Positions 44,839 to 53,676 of a stretch of DNA of 64,000 nucleotides are shown piece after piece. The translations under genes and the position numbers were made by a program. Under the pieces are notes generated by a model, which worked only from the letters and a program-made list of their open reading frames with translations, was not told where the DNA came from and did no database searches. Origin of the DNA: Blautia argi (GTDB taxonomy: Bacteria > Bacillota > Clostridia > Lachnospirales > Lachnospiraceae); NCBI RefSeq assembly GCF_003287895.1, contig NZ_CP030280.1:350001-414000 (forward strand), read 5' to 3'. Position 1 is the first letter of the stretch. The number at the start of each line of letters is the position of its first letter.

Positions 44839-45525
44839 ATGGAGTATGGAAGGCTGAAATATCCCTATATAGCAGTTATGAAGGAGGGAAGTCTGTCCTA
44901 TGGAGGAAATCAGCAGTGGAGCAGCAAAAAGACGATACAGAAATATGGCTGCGGTGTTATTGCCGGAACAGATTTGCTGTTGTATTTAAGCTTACATAAG
45001 GATTACTGCAAAGGGAAAGAATTTAAGGATTCAGAAGGTATAAACGGAATTTTGGACGCAGAAGAGTATATGGAGCTGGCGGAAAAGATGAAGCGCCATT
45101 ATTTTCCTGTGATTCTCGGGCTGGGAATGCCAGTGTGGCTTCTGGCGGGAGGGATTAACCGTTATTTTCATATAAACAGAATTCCCCTGAAGGTTTCATT
45201 TGGGGTGTGGGGCAGAAATCTGAGAAATCGGGTTGCTGCCATGCTGGCACATGATATCCCTGTTATTTTGGCAGTGGGACCCAATTTTCCTGTTCCGGTG
45301 AAAAAACAGAAATTGTCCTTTTATGAAAAAAAGGGAAATTCTTATGAGGAAATGTGCAGCGTTGCGGCACATTTTGTAGTAGTCACAGCAATGGAAGGGG
45401 AGTGGCTGCAGATATCTTCCTGGGGAAAGACTTACTATATCAATCTTTCAGAATATCAGACTTATGTGCGAAGATACAGCTTTTTTCTGGTCAGCAATAT
45501 TTTTTATATTCGGAAAAGAAAATAG
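44839..45525 (+). CDS. Papain-fold (C39-like) protein of unknown function
   Basis: A 228-residue protein I do not recognise by name. It shows a pattern resembling papain-like C39 families: Gln25/Gln26-Trp27, then Cys38 at the start of a helix (KYGCGVIAGTDLLLYL), and His178 in AAHFVVVTAMEGEWLQISSWG. This suggests a cysteine peptidase or transglutaminase-like fold, with Cys38 and His178 as candidate catalytic residues. No signal peptide is clear; the segment 88-108 is hydrophobic. It follows the racemase gene by 18 bases and ends before a terminator, so the two form a two-gene operon. Function is not assigned. Confidence 0.6.
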   Translation: MEYGRLKYPYIAVMKEGSLSYGGNQQWSSKKTIQKYGCGVIAGTDLLLYLSLHKDYCKGKEFKDSEGINGILDAEEYMELAEKMKRHYFPVILGLGMPVWLLAGGINRYFHINRIPLKVSFGVWGRNLRNRVAAMLAHDIPVILAVGPNFPVPVKKQKLSFYEKKGNSYEEMCSVAAHFVVVTAMEGEWLQISSWGKTYYINLSEYQTYVRRYSFFLVSNIFYIRKRK

Positions 45526-45555
45526 AAAGTAATAGATAGACAAAAATAGGAAAAA

Positions 45556-45596
45556 CAGCAGAGATTTTCATTTTGGGGAAAGCTCTGCTGCTTTTT
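45556..45596. terminator. Terminator between convergent genes
   Basis: CAGCAGAG-TTTTC pairs with GGAAA-CTCTGCTG around a short loop and is followed by CTTTTTAT; A residues on the other side allow use in both directions. Confidence 0.8.
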
Positions 45597-45635
45597 ATAG
45601 TGCAGCGAATCAGAAGGAATCGCTCAGGGAATTCT

Positions 45636-46250
45636 TTACAGACAGAAGGATTCTTTTACCACTTGTGCTAACATGTGCTGCCCTGTTTCTGTGAGATGAA
45701 TTCCGTCTGTAGTAATGGTGTCAAAGCCCATTTCTTTGATTTTTTTATTCATTGGCTCCTGAAGAGGAATAAAGTAAGCGCCGTAATTGCGCGCCAGCTT
45801 ATGAATGTTTTTGGACATTTTTTTCTGCCAGGGAATCCAGTCCTCATATTTTCCGTCTTTGGAAAAAATAAAAGGTTCCAGAATAATGACCTTTGCCTGG
45901 GTTTCTCTGGATAAATCAAAGAGCATCTCGTGGTAAGCGCGGATACTGTCCTCCAGCATGTAGAGCTTGTCCTGTTCAGAAGCATCTGCATCTACAATCA
46001 GACCAATGTCATTGATACCTACCAGAATACTTACATAATCCGGGTTGAGTGAAATACATTCTGCGTGGAGTGTCTGTGCAACCCGTTCTGTGATATAGCC
46101 TGCAACACCTTTGTTTAGAATAGTCCAGTCCTGATTTTGTTTTTTTAATGTTTCTGAAAATATATTTACATATCCGCAGCCAAGTTCATTGGAAGATTCT
46201 TCTCTGTCAGCAGCGGTAATACTGTCACCTAAAAATATAATAAGTCCCAT
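45636..46250 (-). CDS. SGNH/GDSL-family hydrolase
   Basis: A 204-residue cytosolic esterase-like protein. Block I is LGDSITAA with nucleophile Ser10, block II holds NKGVAG, block III is LVGINDIG, and block V is TDGIHLTETG with the Asp-His pair. Members deacetylate sugars or hydrolyse short esters; substrate unknown. GGAG lies upstream of the ATG. It is a single gene converging on the racemase operon. Confidence 0.88.
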   Translation of the reverse strand: MGLIIFLGDSITAADREESSNELGCGYVNIFSETLKKQNQDWTILNKGVAGYITERVAQTLHAECISLNPDYVSILVGINDIGLIVDADASEQDKLYMLEDSIRAYHEMLFDLSRETQAKVIILEPFIFSKDGKYEDWIPWQKKMSKNIHKLARNYGAYFIPLQEPMNKKIKEMGFDTITTDGIHLTETGQHMLAQVVKESFCL

Positions 46251-46419
46251 ATCCCATACTCCTTAATCAGTGCAGCAACACACTAGATTTATTTTGCGGC
46301 GGGAAATCTGTTGTTTAGATTTTGCCGTTTATATAATACATTTTAACTGAAAATCCACGGTATTGCAAACGATAATTTTGTGGAGTCTGGACAAATAGTA
46401 AATTTATTGATTATTTTGC

Positions 46420-46448
46420 TTTACAAATCCCAAAAGCAGGGGTATAAT
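46420..46448 (+). promoter_or_regulatory. Promoter of the Tad pilus operon
   Basis: TTTACA at 46420-46425, a 17-base spacer and TATAAT at 46443-46448. The leader of about 100 bases has a small GGCC-GTTC-GGCT hairpin. Further upstream, CGGCGGGAAATCT can pair with AGATTTTGCCG (about 46298-46330). No c-di-GMP riboswitch core was found. Confidence 0.7.
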
Positions 46449-46556
46449 CAGAGTCAACTTCAAAGAAAGCATTTCATTTTACATCGGCCGTTCGGCTGGA
46501 ATTTCCAAACAAAGTTACAGTTTTATAAAGGTGTTTCAGAGAGAAGAGGTGGTTTT

Positions 46557-47066
46557 ATGTCTGCGGAGTCGTATTTTGTTTTGGCAGTTGCAGGCACAGC
46601 AGTTTTTATGGACTTTTTAATGGAAAGGGTTATAAACAGCTTTATTTGTCTGGGATTGCTGTTGGGACTTGCACTCAGTCTGCGGTCAGGCGGAATCGGG
46701 GGAGTTCCTGTATATGCGGCAGGTGTTTTGATCCCGTGTATTCTGCTTTTCCCTTTGTTTTATTTTCATATGCTGGGGGCAGGTGACATTAAGGTCTTTG
46801 CCGTGCTGGGTGGAATTACCGGTATTTACGGAATTTTACACATTATACTTGGCGCTTTTTTTCTGGGTGCTGTCTTATCTTTGGCATTTCTGATTTCCTG
46901 TGGAAATTTGCGGGAACGTATTTCTTACTTTATCCACTATTTTTATCAGTATTTTGTAACAGGTCAATCACGACCTTATATCAGAAAGGGAAAACAGGTA
47001 GAAAATTTTCATTTTACTGTTCCCATTCTGTTAAGTGTCATGCTCTATGCAGGAGGTTTTTATTGA
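46557..47066 (+). CDS. Prepilin peptidase (A24), first of two in the locus
   Basis: A 169-residue polytopic membrane protease of the type IV prepilin peptidase family. The two Asp of the active site are Asp near residue 16 (FMDFLMERVINSF) and the GAGD motif in MLGAGDIKVFAVLGG. It should remove the leader of Flp and TadE-like pseudopilins; the methylase domain of PilD is absent, as in TadV/CpaA. The ATG at 46557 with AGAGGTGG upstream is chosen; the open frame extends 59 codons further into the leader. It is the first gene of the Tad operon. Confidence 0.85.
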   Translation: MSAESYFVLAVAGTAVFMDFLMERVINSFICLGLLLGLALSLRSGGIGGVPVYAAGVLIPCILLFPLFYFHMLGAGDIKVFAVLGGITGIYGILHIILGAFFLGAVLSLAFLISCGNLRERISYFIHYFYQYFVTGQSRPYIRKGKQVENFHFTVPILLSVMLYAGGFY

Positions 47067-47069
47067 AAA

Positions 47070-48092
47070 ATGAAGAAAAATATCATAGCAGTATGCGATA
47101 GTGATGCGGAATATGCCTGTAATTTTGCAGAATATCTGAATAATAAGAAAAAACTGCCCTTTCAGGCAGAGGCATTTACTAATGCACAGACGCTTTGCGA
47201 TTATGCAGGGAAAAATCCTCCGGAGATTCTGTTAATTGCAGAGGGCGATGTAGACAGCCGGGTAGAAAATCTGGGAGCGGAGAATCTGATTGTGCTGTCT
47301 GATGAGAGGGACAGGGAGGAAGAACAGCATAAGTGTGTGTATAAATATCAGTCTGCAGAAAGTATAATTCAGGAGGTTATGACCTATTATGCCAACAGTT
47401 CATCGCCTGCTTTTTATGCCATGTCGGAGAGGCGTATGTCTGTACTGGGGGTTTATTCTCCTGTAGCAAGGTGTGGAAAAACACTGTTTGCCCTTACGGC
47501 AGGACAGCTTCTGGGAGAAACGAAGTCTGTTTTATATGTGAATATGGAGGAGTATTCCGGGTTTGGAGAACTGTTTTCCATGCAGACAGAAAAGAGTCTC
47601 ACGGATTTTTTCTATGAACTTCGCTGTAAAGAAGGAAAGGCGCTTCACGGTGTACAGGAATTAATCCGTCCTATGGGGAAGATGGATTATCTGCCGCCTG
47701 TGGAATCACCGGAGGATATAAGAGAAATTTTGTTTTCAGAGTGGATGCAGCTCTTTGAACTCATTCGTAAAAATAGCAGGTATGAGATTATGATTCTGGA
47801 TGTCGGGAACAGTGTAGAACAGCTTTTTCGTGTTTTAAATTTGTGCAGTCGCGTGTATATGCCTGTACAGGAGGACCTTATGGCAAGGTGTAAGCTTTCA
47901 CAGTTTCGCAAGCTGATAAAGAGCTGGGGAGCTATAGAGGAGGAGCGAATCAGGGAAGTCCGTCTGCCTGCCTTTCAGCCGGAAGGCAGGGACAATAATC
48001 TGATAGAAGCTCTGTCCTGGGGAAAATGGGGAAGCTGTGTAAGAAAGGTGTTAGAAAAAAATGGAGAATTTAAAGGAGCAGGAAAGCCATGA
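47070..48092 (+). CDS. tadZ: TadZ/CpaE-like pilus localisation ATPase
   Basis: A 340-residue protein. An N-terminal receiver-like domain (about 1-110) precedes a ParA/MinD-type P-loop domain (about 125-300) whose deviant Walker motif is YSPVARCGKTLFAL. Its later motifs include ILDVGNSVEQ. In Tad systems TadZ places the pilus machine at the pole. It follows the peptidase by three bases; GGAGG is rather far (about 14 bases) from the ATG. It overlaps the ATPase gene by 32 bases, a long coupling overlap. Confidence 0.8.
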   Translation: MKKNIIAVCDSDAEYACNFAEYLNNKKKLPFQAEAFTNAQTLCDYAGKNPPEILLIAEGDVDSRVENLGAENLIVLSDERDREEEQHKCVYKYQSAESIIQEVMTYYANSSSPAFYAMSERRMSVLGVYSPVARCGKTLFALTAGQLLGETKSVLYVNMEEYSGFGELFSMQTEKSLTDFFYELRCKEGKALHGVQELIRPMGKMDYLPPVESPEDIREILFSEWMQLFELIRKNSRYEIMILDVGNSVEQLFRVLNLCSRVYMPVQEDLMARCKLSQFRKLIKSWGAIEEERIREVRLPAFQPEGRDNNLIEALSWGKWGSCVRKVLEKNGEFKGAGKP

Positions 48093-49266
48093 GCATTTCT
48101 GTGTACTCAGGAATCGGCTTTTGCAGAGATTGGAGGAAAGCTGGGAGGATTCAGATACAGAGGTATTGGAATTGATTGACGGTCTTATGTTGGAATACAG
48201 TAGAGAGGTGTATCTGTCCATTGTACAGAGAGAAAATCTGAGAAAAGAATTGTTTCAGTCTGTGAGGCGAATGGATATCCTGGAAGAGCTTTTAGAAGAT
48301 GACAGTATTACAGAAATTATGGTTAATGGCTGGGACAAAATTTTTATTGAGAGGGAAGGGCGTATCTTTCCATGGAGAAAGAGCTTTTCTTCGCCGGAGA
48401 AGCTGGATGATGTGATTCAGCAAATGGCTGCCCGGTGCAATCGGGTGATAAACACGACCCAGCCTATTGTGGACGCCAGACTGAAAAACGGGGAAAGGGT
48501 GAACGCAGTGATTTCGCCTGTGGCGTTGGACGGCTCCATATTGACAATCCGTCGTTTCCCAAAGGAGCCGATTACCATGAAAAAGCTGATAGAAATGGAC
48601 AGCCTGGATCAGGAAACCGCAGATTTTGTGGAAAAGCTGGTAAAAGCAGGGTACACCATTTTAATCGGAGGAGGGACAGGTTCAGGAAAAACCACATTTT
48701 TAAATGCTTTATCAGAATTTATTCCAAAAGACGAAAGAGTAATTACCATTGAAGACAATGCAGAATTGCAGCTTCAGGGAATTGAAAATCTGGTGCGTCT
48801 GGAATGCAGGCAGGCAAATATTGAAAAATCACAGGAGATTACTATGGGAGATTTACTGAAGACCTGTCTGCGTATGCGGCCGAGCAGAATCATTGTAGGA
48901 GAGGTGAGGTCAAAGGAAGCAGCAGAGCTTCTGCAGGTCGTAAATGTAGGGAATGACGGAAGTTTGTCCACGATTCATGCAAATAGCTGCAGGGATATGG
49001 TGAGCCGTCTGGAAACCATGGTGCTTATGGGGATGGATCTTCCTGTGCCGGTTATTCGAAGGCAGATTGCTTCAGGTTTTGATGTTTTTATTCATCTGGG
49101 AAGAATGAGGGATAAAAGCAGGAAGGTACAGGAGATTTGTGAGATTGACAGAGTGGAGGAGGGTGAGGTGATTCTGAATTCCCTGTATGTACGTGGTACA
49201 GCTCTGGAAAAAACAGGAGAGATGCTGCATCAGGAGAAGTTTAAGAAGGCGGGGATTGAATTATGA
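48061..49266 (+). CDS. tadA: TadA/CpaF secretion ATPase
   Basis: A 401-residue hexameric ATPase of the type II/IV secretion family that powers Flp pilus assembly. It shows the N-terminal all-alpha domain, DDSITEIMVNGWDKIFIER, the Walker A GGGTGSGKTTF (203-213), the Asp box TIEDNAEL, the Walker B region RPSRIIVGEVRSKEA and the His box GNDGSLSTIHANS. The length is typical of Firmicute CpaF. It begins inside the end of tadZ and overlaps tadB by ATGA. Confidence 0.95.
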   Translation: MENLKEQESHEHFCVLRNRLLQRLEESWEDSDTEVLELIDGLMLEYSREVYLSIVQRENLRKELFQSVRRMDILEELLEDDSITEIMVNGWDKIFIEREGRIFPWRKSFSSPEKLDDVIQQMAARCNRVINTTQPIVDARLKNGERVNAVISPVALDGSILTIRRFPKEPITMKKLIEMDSLDQETADFVEKLVKAGYTILIGGGTGSGKTTFLNALSEFIPKDERVITIEDNAELQLQGIENLVRLECRQANIEKSQEITMGDLLKTCLRMRPSRIIVGEVRSKEAAELLQVVNVGNDGSLSTIHANSCRDMVSRLETMVLMGMDLPVPVIRRQIASGFDVFIHLGRMRDKSRKVQEICEIDRVEEGEVILNSLYVRGTALEKTGEMLHQEKFKKAGIEL

Positions 49267-50027
49267 AGCAAAAGAAAAAAAGAGAGAAAACAGACTATCA
49301 TGTGTATATCTTATCCTGGCAGCAGTGGATACAGTATCTTGCAGAGTCTGTGGCACTGTGTTCGGGGATTAATTATTTGTTTTATAAAAGTCCAGTTGTG
49401 TTTCTTTTTATGATACCCGTACCCATATGGTATATCCGGCAGAGAAGAAGGCAGCAGATAACACTCAGAAAAAGACGGTTGCAGAATCAGTTTAAAGATG
49501 CGTTAAATGCTATTCAAGTGGGAATTTCATCAGGATATTCTCTGGAAAATACGGTTCATGAGGCACGGAAGGATTTGGAAAAGCTCTATGGTAAGGAAGC
49601 GGAAATGACAGAGGAGTTTGCCTATATGGAAAGTCAGATGAAGCACAGTGTACCTCTGGAGCAGCTCTTATATGACCTGGGAATTCGCAGTGGAGCAGAA
49701 GATATTCTGAATTTTTCCGAGATATTGATACAGTCTAAAAAAATGGGCGGAAATATGCGGATTGTCCTGCAGAACTGCATGACTTCTATAGAAGAAAGGC
49801 TGGAGGTGAAAAAAGAAATACAGACAATTTTATCCTCCAGGAAAATGGAGCAGAAGATTATGAGCGTGATTCCTTTGGGAATTATTTTCTATATGCAGTT
49901 TACTTCTCCTGGATTTCTCGATGTTTTATACGGGAATGGAATGGGAGTGTGTATTATGACCGTATGCCTGGTTCTTTATTTTGCGGCATTTTTGTGGGGA
50001 GTGAGGTTGACGGAAATTGAAATTTAA
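49263..50027 (+). CDS. tadB: TadB-like pilus inner-membrane platform protein
   Basis: A 254-residue membrane protein of the T2SSF/GspF family. The cytoplasmic T2SSF domain (about 75-205) includes LRKRRLQNQFKDALNAIQVG and SGYSLENTVHEARKDL, followed by two C-terminal helices. With TadC it forms the platform that couples TadA to the pilin. The start codon overlaps the tadA stop (ATGA), and the gene overlaps tadC by 11 bases. Confidence 0.88.
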   Translation: MKQKKKREKTDYHVYILSWQQWIQYLAESVALCSGINYLFYKSPVVFLFMIPVPIWYIRQRRRQQITLRKRRLQNQFKDALNAIQVGISSGYSLENTVHEARKDLEKLYGKEAEMTEEFAYMESQMKHSVPLEQLLYDLGIRSGAEDILNFSEILIQSKKMGGNMRIVLQNCMTSIEERLEVKKEIQTILSSRKMEQKIMSVIPLGIIFYMQFTSPGFLDVLYGNGMGVCIMTVCLVLYFAAFLWGVRLTEIEI

Positions 50028-51234
50028 GTTTTCCGGAAAAAAGGAATTATGTGCAGCAGTTTTTCTTATAATTGCCGGAAATTTTCTGGGAATTGGGATT
50101 TTGGCTGTTCAGAGGTACTCTGCTAAGACGGATTATCTTAAGAGAAATTCTTATGGAGAGGGAGCTTATGAAGAGCGTTTGCAGGTGGAAACAAAAGACC
50201 GTAAAGAGGAGATACAGCTTTATGTGGAGGAGCAAAAATACACAGAGAAAGAAAAAGATCAATATTTGATACAGGCAAAGCAGGAGTTAGATAAGTGGTT
50301 TCAGGAAAGTTGCGGGAAAAAGGGAGAAACAGATGTATCTCTTTCTTTTCCTAAAAAGCTGGAGAAGAATCCGGCAGTGTTATTCTGGAGCACAAGTCAG
50401 CCGGAGCTTTTAGACTGGGAGGGGATTTTAGGCTCAGAAATTGAACAGGGGGGAGAAGCAGTAGATCTTATGTGTACCATAAGCTTAGAGGAACAGACAG
50501 AAATCTGGCAAAGGGAAGTTCGTGTCTATCCGCCCAGACTGACTGAAAAAGAAAAGCTGCAGAAGGGGATTCAAAAAGAGGCAGACCGATTAAGCCAGGA
50601 AAGCTCAGATAAGCTGTATTTGCCGGAAACTTATCAGGGAGAGCCCATATATTATCATCGGATAAAGGAAAATACAGGATATCTGGTATGTATGCTTTCT
50701 TTTGTTTTAGGAATCGGTATTTTTCCGCTGAAGAGAGAGCGTGAAAAAAAGGCAGCAGAGCAGAAGAAAAAAGAAATGCAGAGAGATTATCCGGATATTT
50801 TGGATAGGCTGGTATTGTTTTTACGGGCAGGTCTTAGTATCCGAAAAGCCATGGAAAGGCTGGCATCAGATTATCTGAAAAACCGACAGAAATATCACAT
50901 CAGAGAAAGAGCCGCTTATGAAGAAATTGTGAAAACCTGCAGGGAAATGGAAGGAGGTGTTTACGAGGCAGAGGCATATGAAAGAATGGGGAAACGATGC
51001 GGAGTTCCTCAGTATAAGATTCTTTCTGTGCTTTTGGTACAGAATCTGAGAAAGGGGAATGAAAATCTTTTGGAACTGCTGGAAAGGGAAGCGGTATCAG
51101 CCGGAGAGGAGCGTAGAAGGGAGGCCAGAGTCAGAGGGGAAGAGGCGTCTGTAAAGCTTTTGCTTCCTATGATGCTACAGTTGATTGTTGTGCTGATTAT
51201 TTTAATGGTTCCGGCGTTTTTAAGCTTTTTATAA
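50017..51234 (+). CDS. tadC: TadC-like pilus inner-membrane platform protein
   Basis: A 405-residue protein. One N-terminal membrane helix (about 8-26) is followed by an unusually long, Lys/Glu-rich extracytoplasmic insert (about 30-215), two helices and a T2SSF-like domain (DILDRLVLFLRAGLSIRKAME, about 264-284, to 375). The C-terminal helix is LLLPMMLQLIVVLIILMVPA. It starts at a TTG overlapping tadB. The large N-terminal insert goes beyond the classical TadC and is seen in the clostridial type. Confidence 0.8.
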   Translation: MKFKFSGKKELCAAVFLIIAGNFLGIGILAVQRYSAKTDYLKRNSYGEGAYEERLQVETKDRKEEIQLYVEEQKYTEKEKDQYLIQAKQELDKWFQESCGKKGETDVSLSFPKKLEKNPAVLFWSTSQPELLDWEGILGSEIEQGGEAVDLMCTISLEEQTEIWQREVRVYPPRLTEKEKLQKGIQKEADRLSQESSDKLYLPETYQGEPIYYHRIKENTGYLVCMLSFVLGIGIFPLKREREKKAAEQKKKEMQRDYPDILDRLVLFLRAGLSIRKAMERLASDYLKNRQKYHIRERAAYEEIVKTCREMEGGVYEAEAYERMGKRCGVPQYKILSVLLVQNLRKGNENLLELLEREAVSAGEERRREARVRGEEASVKLLLPMMLQLIVVLIILMVPAFLSFL

Positions 51235-51247
51235 GGAGGTGAGAAGC

Positions 51248-51415
51248 ATGAATTTATTAAGAGAATTCTGGAAGGAAGAGGATGCAGTAGGTGTTGTGGA
51301 GATTATTTTAATTCTGGTGGTATTGATTGGTCTTGTCCTTATTTTTAAAGAACAGCTTACCAGTCTGGTGAAGAATATTCTTTCAAAAATCACAAAACAG
51401 AGCAATAGCATCTAG
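51248..51415 (+). CDS. flp: Flp-type (Flp1-like) pilin
   Basis: A 55-residue prepilin: a charged leader MNLLREFWKEEDAVG, then the hydrophobic spine VVEIILILVVLIGLVLIF with Glu near its start, then a short polar tail ending KQSNSI. Cleavage after Gly15 by the A24 peptidase would leave a 40-residue subunit. It is in the expected position after tadC, with AAGGAGGTGAGAAGC upstream of the ATG, the strongest ribosome site in the locus, consistent with the most abundant product. Confidence 0.88.
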   Translation: MNLLREFWKEEDAVGVVEIILILVVLIGLVLIFKEQLTSLVKNILSKITKQSNSI

Positions 51416-51427
51416 GGCGGTGAGGGC

Positions 51428-52798
51428 ATGAAGCAAAAAGGGAGTATGACAGTTGCCATGAGTCTTCTGCTTTTTACCCTTTTGCCGTTGATAGGGGTGA
51501 GTATCCGTGCGTCACAGATTGCCTGTGCAAGGGTACAGGCGGTTAACGGGATAGATACAGGCTTGTATTCTCTTTTCTCAGAATATGATAAGGTGCTTCT
51601 GGAAACTTATAATTTGTTCTTTCTGGACGCCGGGTACGGCACCGGAACTTTGGATATGGGACAGCTAATCAGTCAGACAGAATATTATGCAGATCCGGTG
51701 CTGTCCTCAGGTATAACCAGATGCGAAATACAGGCCTGTGCATCAGACGGCTTTCGTCTTGCCTCTGACCGTCAGGGAAAAGCAGTGGAGCAGCAGATTA
51801 TTCGATATATGAAGGGAAATCTGGGGACGGCAGGAATACAGAAATTAAAAGAAAAAACGGAAGAGAACCAGAGTATTATGGAGCATCAGGAGCAGATTGA
51901 GGCCCAGGGAATGGAGGAGGTGGATACAGAAAATGTAGTTCCCATGGAAGGAATTTCTTTGGACAATAATCCTTTGGAAATTGTCAAAAGTCTGAGAAAG
52001 AACGGAATTTTAGGGTTGGTGCTGCCAGAGGGCAGTCAGGTATCTGAAAAAGAACAGGTATCAGGAGCGCTTCTTTCTCAGAGAGAGATTGGACAGGGAC
52101 TGGGGGATTTTTCTTATATGGATACAAAGAGCAATATCACAGACCGACTTTTCATACAGGAATATATACTGGAAAAGTTAGGGACATTCACCAGACCAAA
52201 GGAAGAGGGAGGACTGGACTATCAGGCAGAATATGTGCTGGGAGGAAAAAACAGCGACAAAGAAAATCTGTCTTATGTGATAAATCGTCTTTTGATTATC
52301 CGGGAAACTGCAAATCTGGCTTTTTTATACACGGACGCACAAAAGAGAGCAGAGCTGCAGACCTGTGCGGCTGCGCTGTCCTTTCTGCTTCTGATACCAG
52401 AAGGAATGGAGCTTGTACAGGGCGTATTAGCGGCAGGTTGGGCATATGTGGAAAGTCTGGCTGATGTAAGAATTTTGCTTTCAGGAGGAAAGGTACCGCT
52501 TATGAAAGACAGTACAGCCTGGAATACGCAATTAAACAGTTTAGATTTCCGTGCTTCTGCCAAAGGGAGAAGAGGAATGGATTATGAGGATTATCTTCGT
52601 ATCTTATTTACCTTTACTTCAAAAGAGAAGAGTGTTATGCGGACCATGGATATGATAGAACTGAATATACGGCAGATAGAGGGAAAGGAAAGGTTTCGTT
52701 TTGATGCCTGTATTGATGCGATTTCTATGTCTTTTCTCATCAAAGGGCCGGAAAATATAAACTGGCAGGCAGACAGGGTCTATACTTACGATATGTAA
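51428..52798 (+). CDS. DUF5702 Tad-locus protein (TadG-like)
   Basis: A 456-residue protein with a class III-type N-terminal segment, KGSMTVAMSLLLFTLLPLIGVSIRASQ, that resembles TadE/TadG pseudopilins. A long extracytoplasmic region follows (GIDTGLYSLFSEYDKVLLETYNLFFLDAGYGTG). The DUF5702 family is found almost only in clostridial Tad operons. Role unknown, probably a minor pilin or assembly factor. It starts 12 bases after flp behind GAGGGC. Confidence 0.8.
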   Translation: MKQKGSMTVAMSLLLFTLLPLIGVSIRASQIACARVQAVNGIDTGLYSLFSEYDKVLLETYNLFFLDAGYGTGTLDMGQLISQTEYYADPVLSSGITRCEIQACASDGFRLASDRQGKAVEQQIIRYMKGNLGTAGIQKLKEKTEENQSIMEHQEQIEAQGMEEVDTENVVPMEGISLDNNPLEIVKSLRKNGILGLVLPEGSQVSEKEQVSGALLSQREIGQGLGDFSYMDTKSNITDRLFIQEYILEKLGTFTRPKEEGGLDYQAEYVLGGKNSDKENLSYVINRLLIIRETANLAFLYTDAQKRAELQTCAAALSFLLLIPEGMELVQGVLAAGWAYVESLADVRILLSGGKVPLMKDSTAWNTQLNSLDFRASAKGRRGMDYEDYLRILFTFTSKEKSVMRTMDMIELNIRQIEGKERFRFDACIDAISMSFLIKGPENINWQADRVYTYDM

Positions 52799-52842
52799 AA
52801 GGAAGACAGCGCTTATAACAAAGGAAAGAGGTATGGCAGAAT

Positions 52843-53676
52843 ATGGCATGGATGCGCAGAAAGGCAGAAATATGGAAAAAGGAGGAGCAATTTCTTTGGC
52901 ACAAGGCAAGTATGACTGTGGAAAGTGCTTTTGTTCTGCCATTTTTCTTTTTTGCAGTAACTATGATTGCAGGAATGTTAGATTTGTACCATACTACGAT
53001 TCTGGTACAGACCGCCTTGTGTGAAGGGGCAAAGGAACTGGGTATGTACTCGTATTGTGTAGAGGGAGATACGGAATCTCCGGTAGGTGCAGTAAATCAG
53101 GCAGTCTGTATGGCATATGGGACAGGAAAGGTGAGGGAGGTGTTAAAAAAAGAATCTCTTCCCCAGATTCTGGGAGGCGTGCAGGGCATCAGCCTTTTGC
53201 CTTCATCGTATGAAAATGACACCATAGTTTTAAAGGCTTCTTTTGTATATTGTATGCCAGCCGATATTTTCAGAAGTTTTCCTTTAACGATAAAAACTGC
53301 AGGGCAGGCAAGAGCATGGGTTGGCTATAAGGGCGAAAAATATGGCGTTGGAGAGCAGGAGGAAATGGTATATGTAACAGAATGGGAAAGTGTATACCAT
53401 GAAAGTGAATCTTGCAGTTATCTGCATCTTTCTGTAAATCAGGTATCCTACGACAGTCTGGATAAGAGAATGAATCAGTACGGAGAGCATTATCACAAAT
53501 GTGGGAAATGCTGGGGAGAAAATACGGTTCAGCGGAATGTCTATATTACGGAAAGTGGAAATCACTATCATAGTTTTTCTGGGTGCAGCGGACTCACCAG
53601 ACATGTAAAGCTGATAAAAAAATCAGAACTGAAAAACCTGAAGGTATGTACCAGATGCGGAGGAAAAGATTCATGA
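52843..53676 (+). CDS. TadE-like pseudopilin with two His/Cys metal-binding-like repeats
   Basis: A 277-residue protein. The N-terminus holds the TadE leader KASMTVESAFVLPFFFFAVTMIAGML. The middle (about 60-175) is an exported beta-rich region. The C-terminus has two similar modules. The first reads VYHESESCSYLH...HYHKCGKCW. The second reads VYITESGNHYHSFSGCSGL...VCTRCGG. Both fit an H-x(n)-C-x2-L...C-x2-C pattern like small zinc-binding domains. The predicted ligands are outside the cell. It overlaps the next gene by ATGA. The start is uncertain within a few codons. Confidence 0.75.
   Translation: MAWMRRKAEIWKKEEQFLWHKASMTVESAFVLPFFFFAVTMIAGMLDLYHTTILVQTALCEGAKELGMYSYCVEGDTESPVGAVNQAVCMAYGTGKVREVLKKESLPQILGGVQGISLLPSSYENDTIVLKASFVYCMPADIFRSFPLTIKTAGQARAWVGYKGEKYGVGEQEEMVYVTEWESVYHESESCSYLHLSVNQVSYDSLDKRMNQYGEHYHKCGKCWGENTVQRNVYITESGNHYHSFSGCSGLTRHVKLIKKSELKNLKVCTRCGGKDS

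Noticed and set aside
46449..46556. Possible c-di-GMP riboswitch before the Tad operon
   Set aside because: Neither class I nor class II core motifs could be found in the leader.
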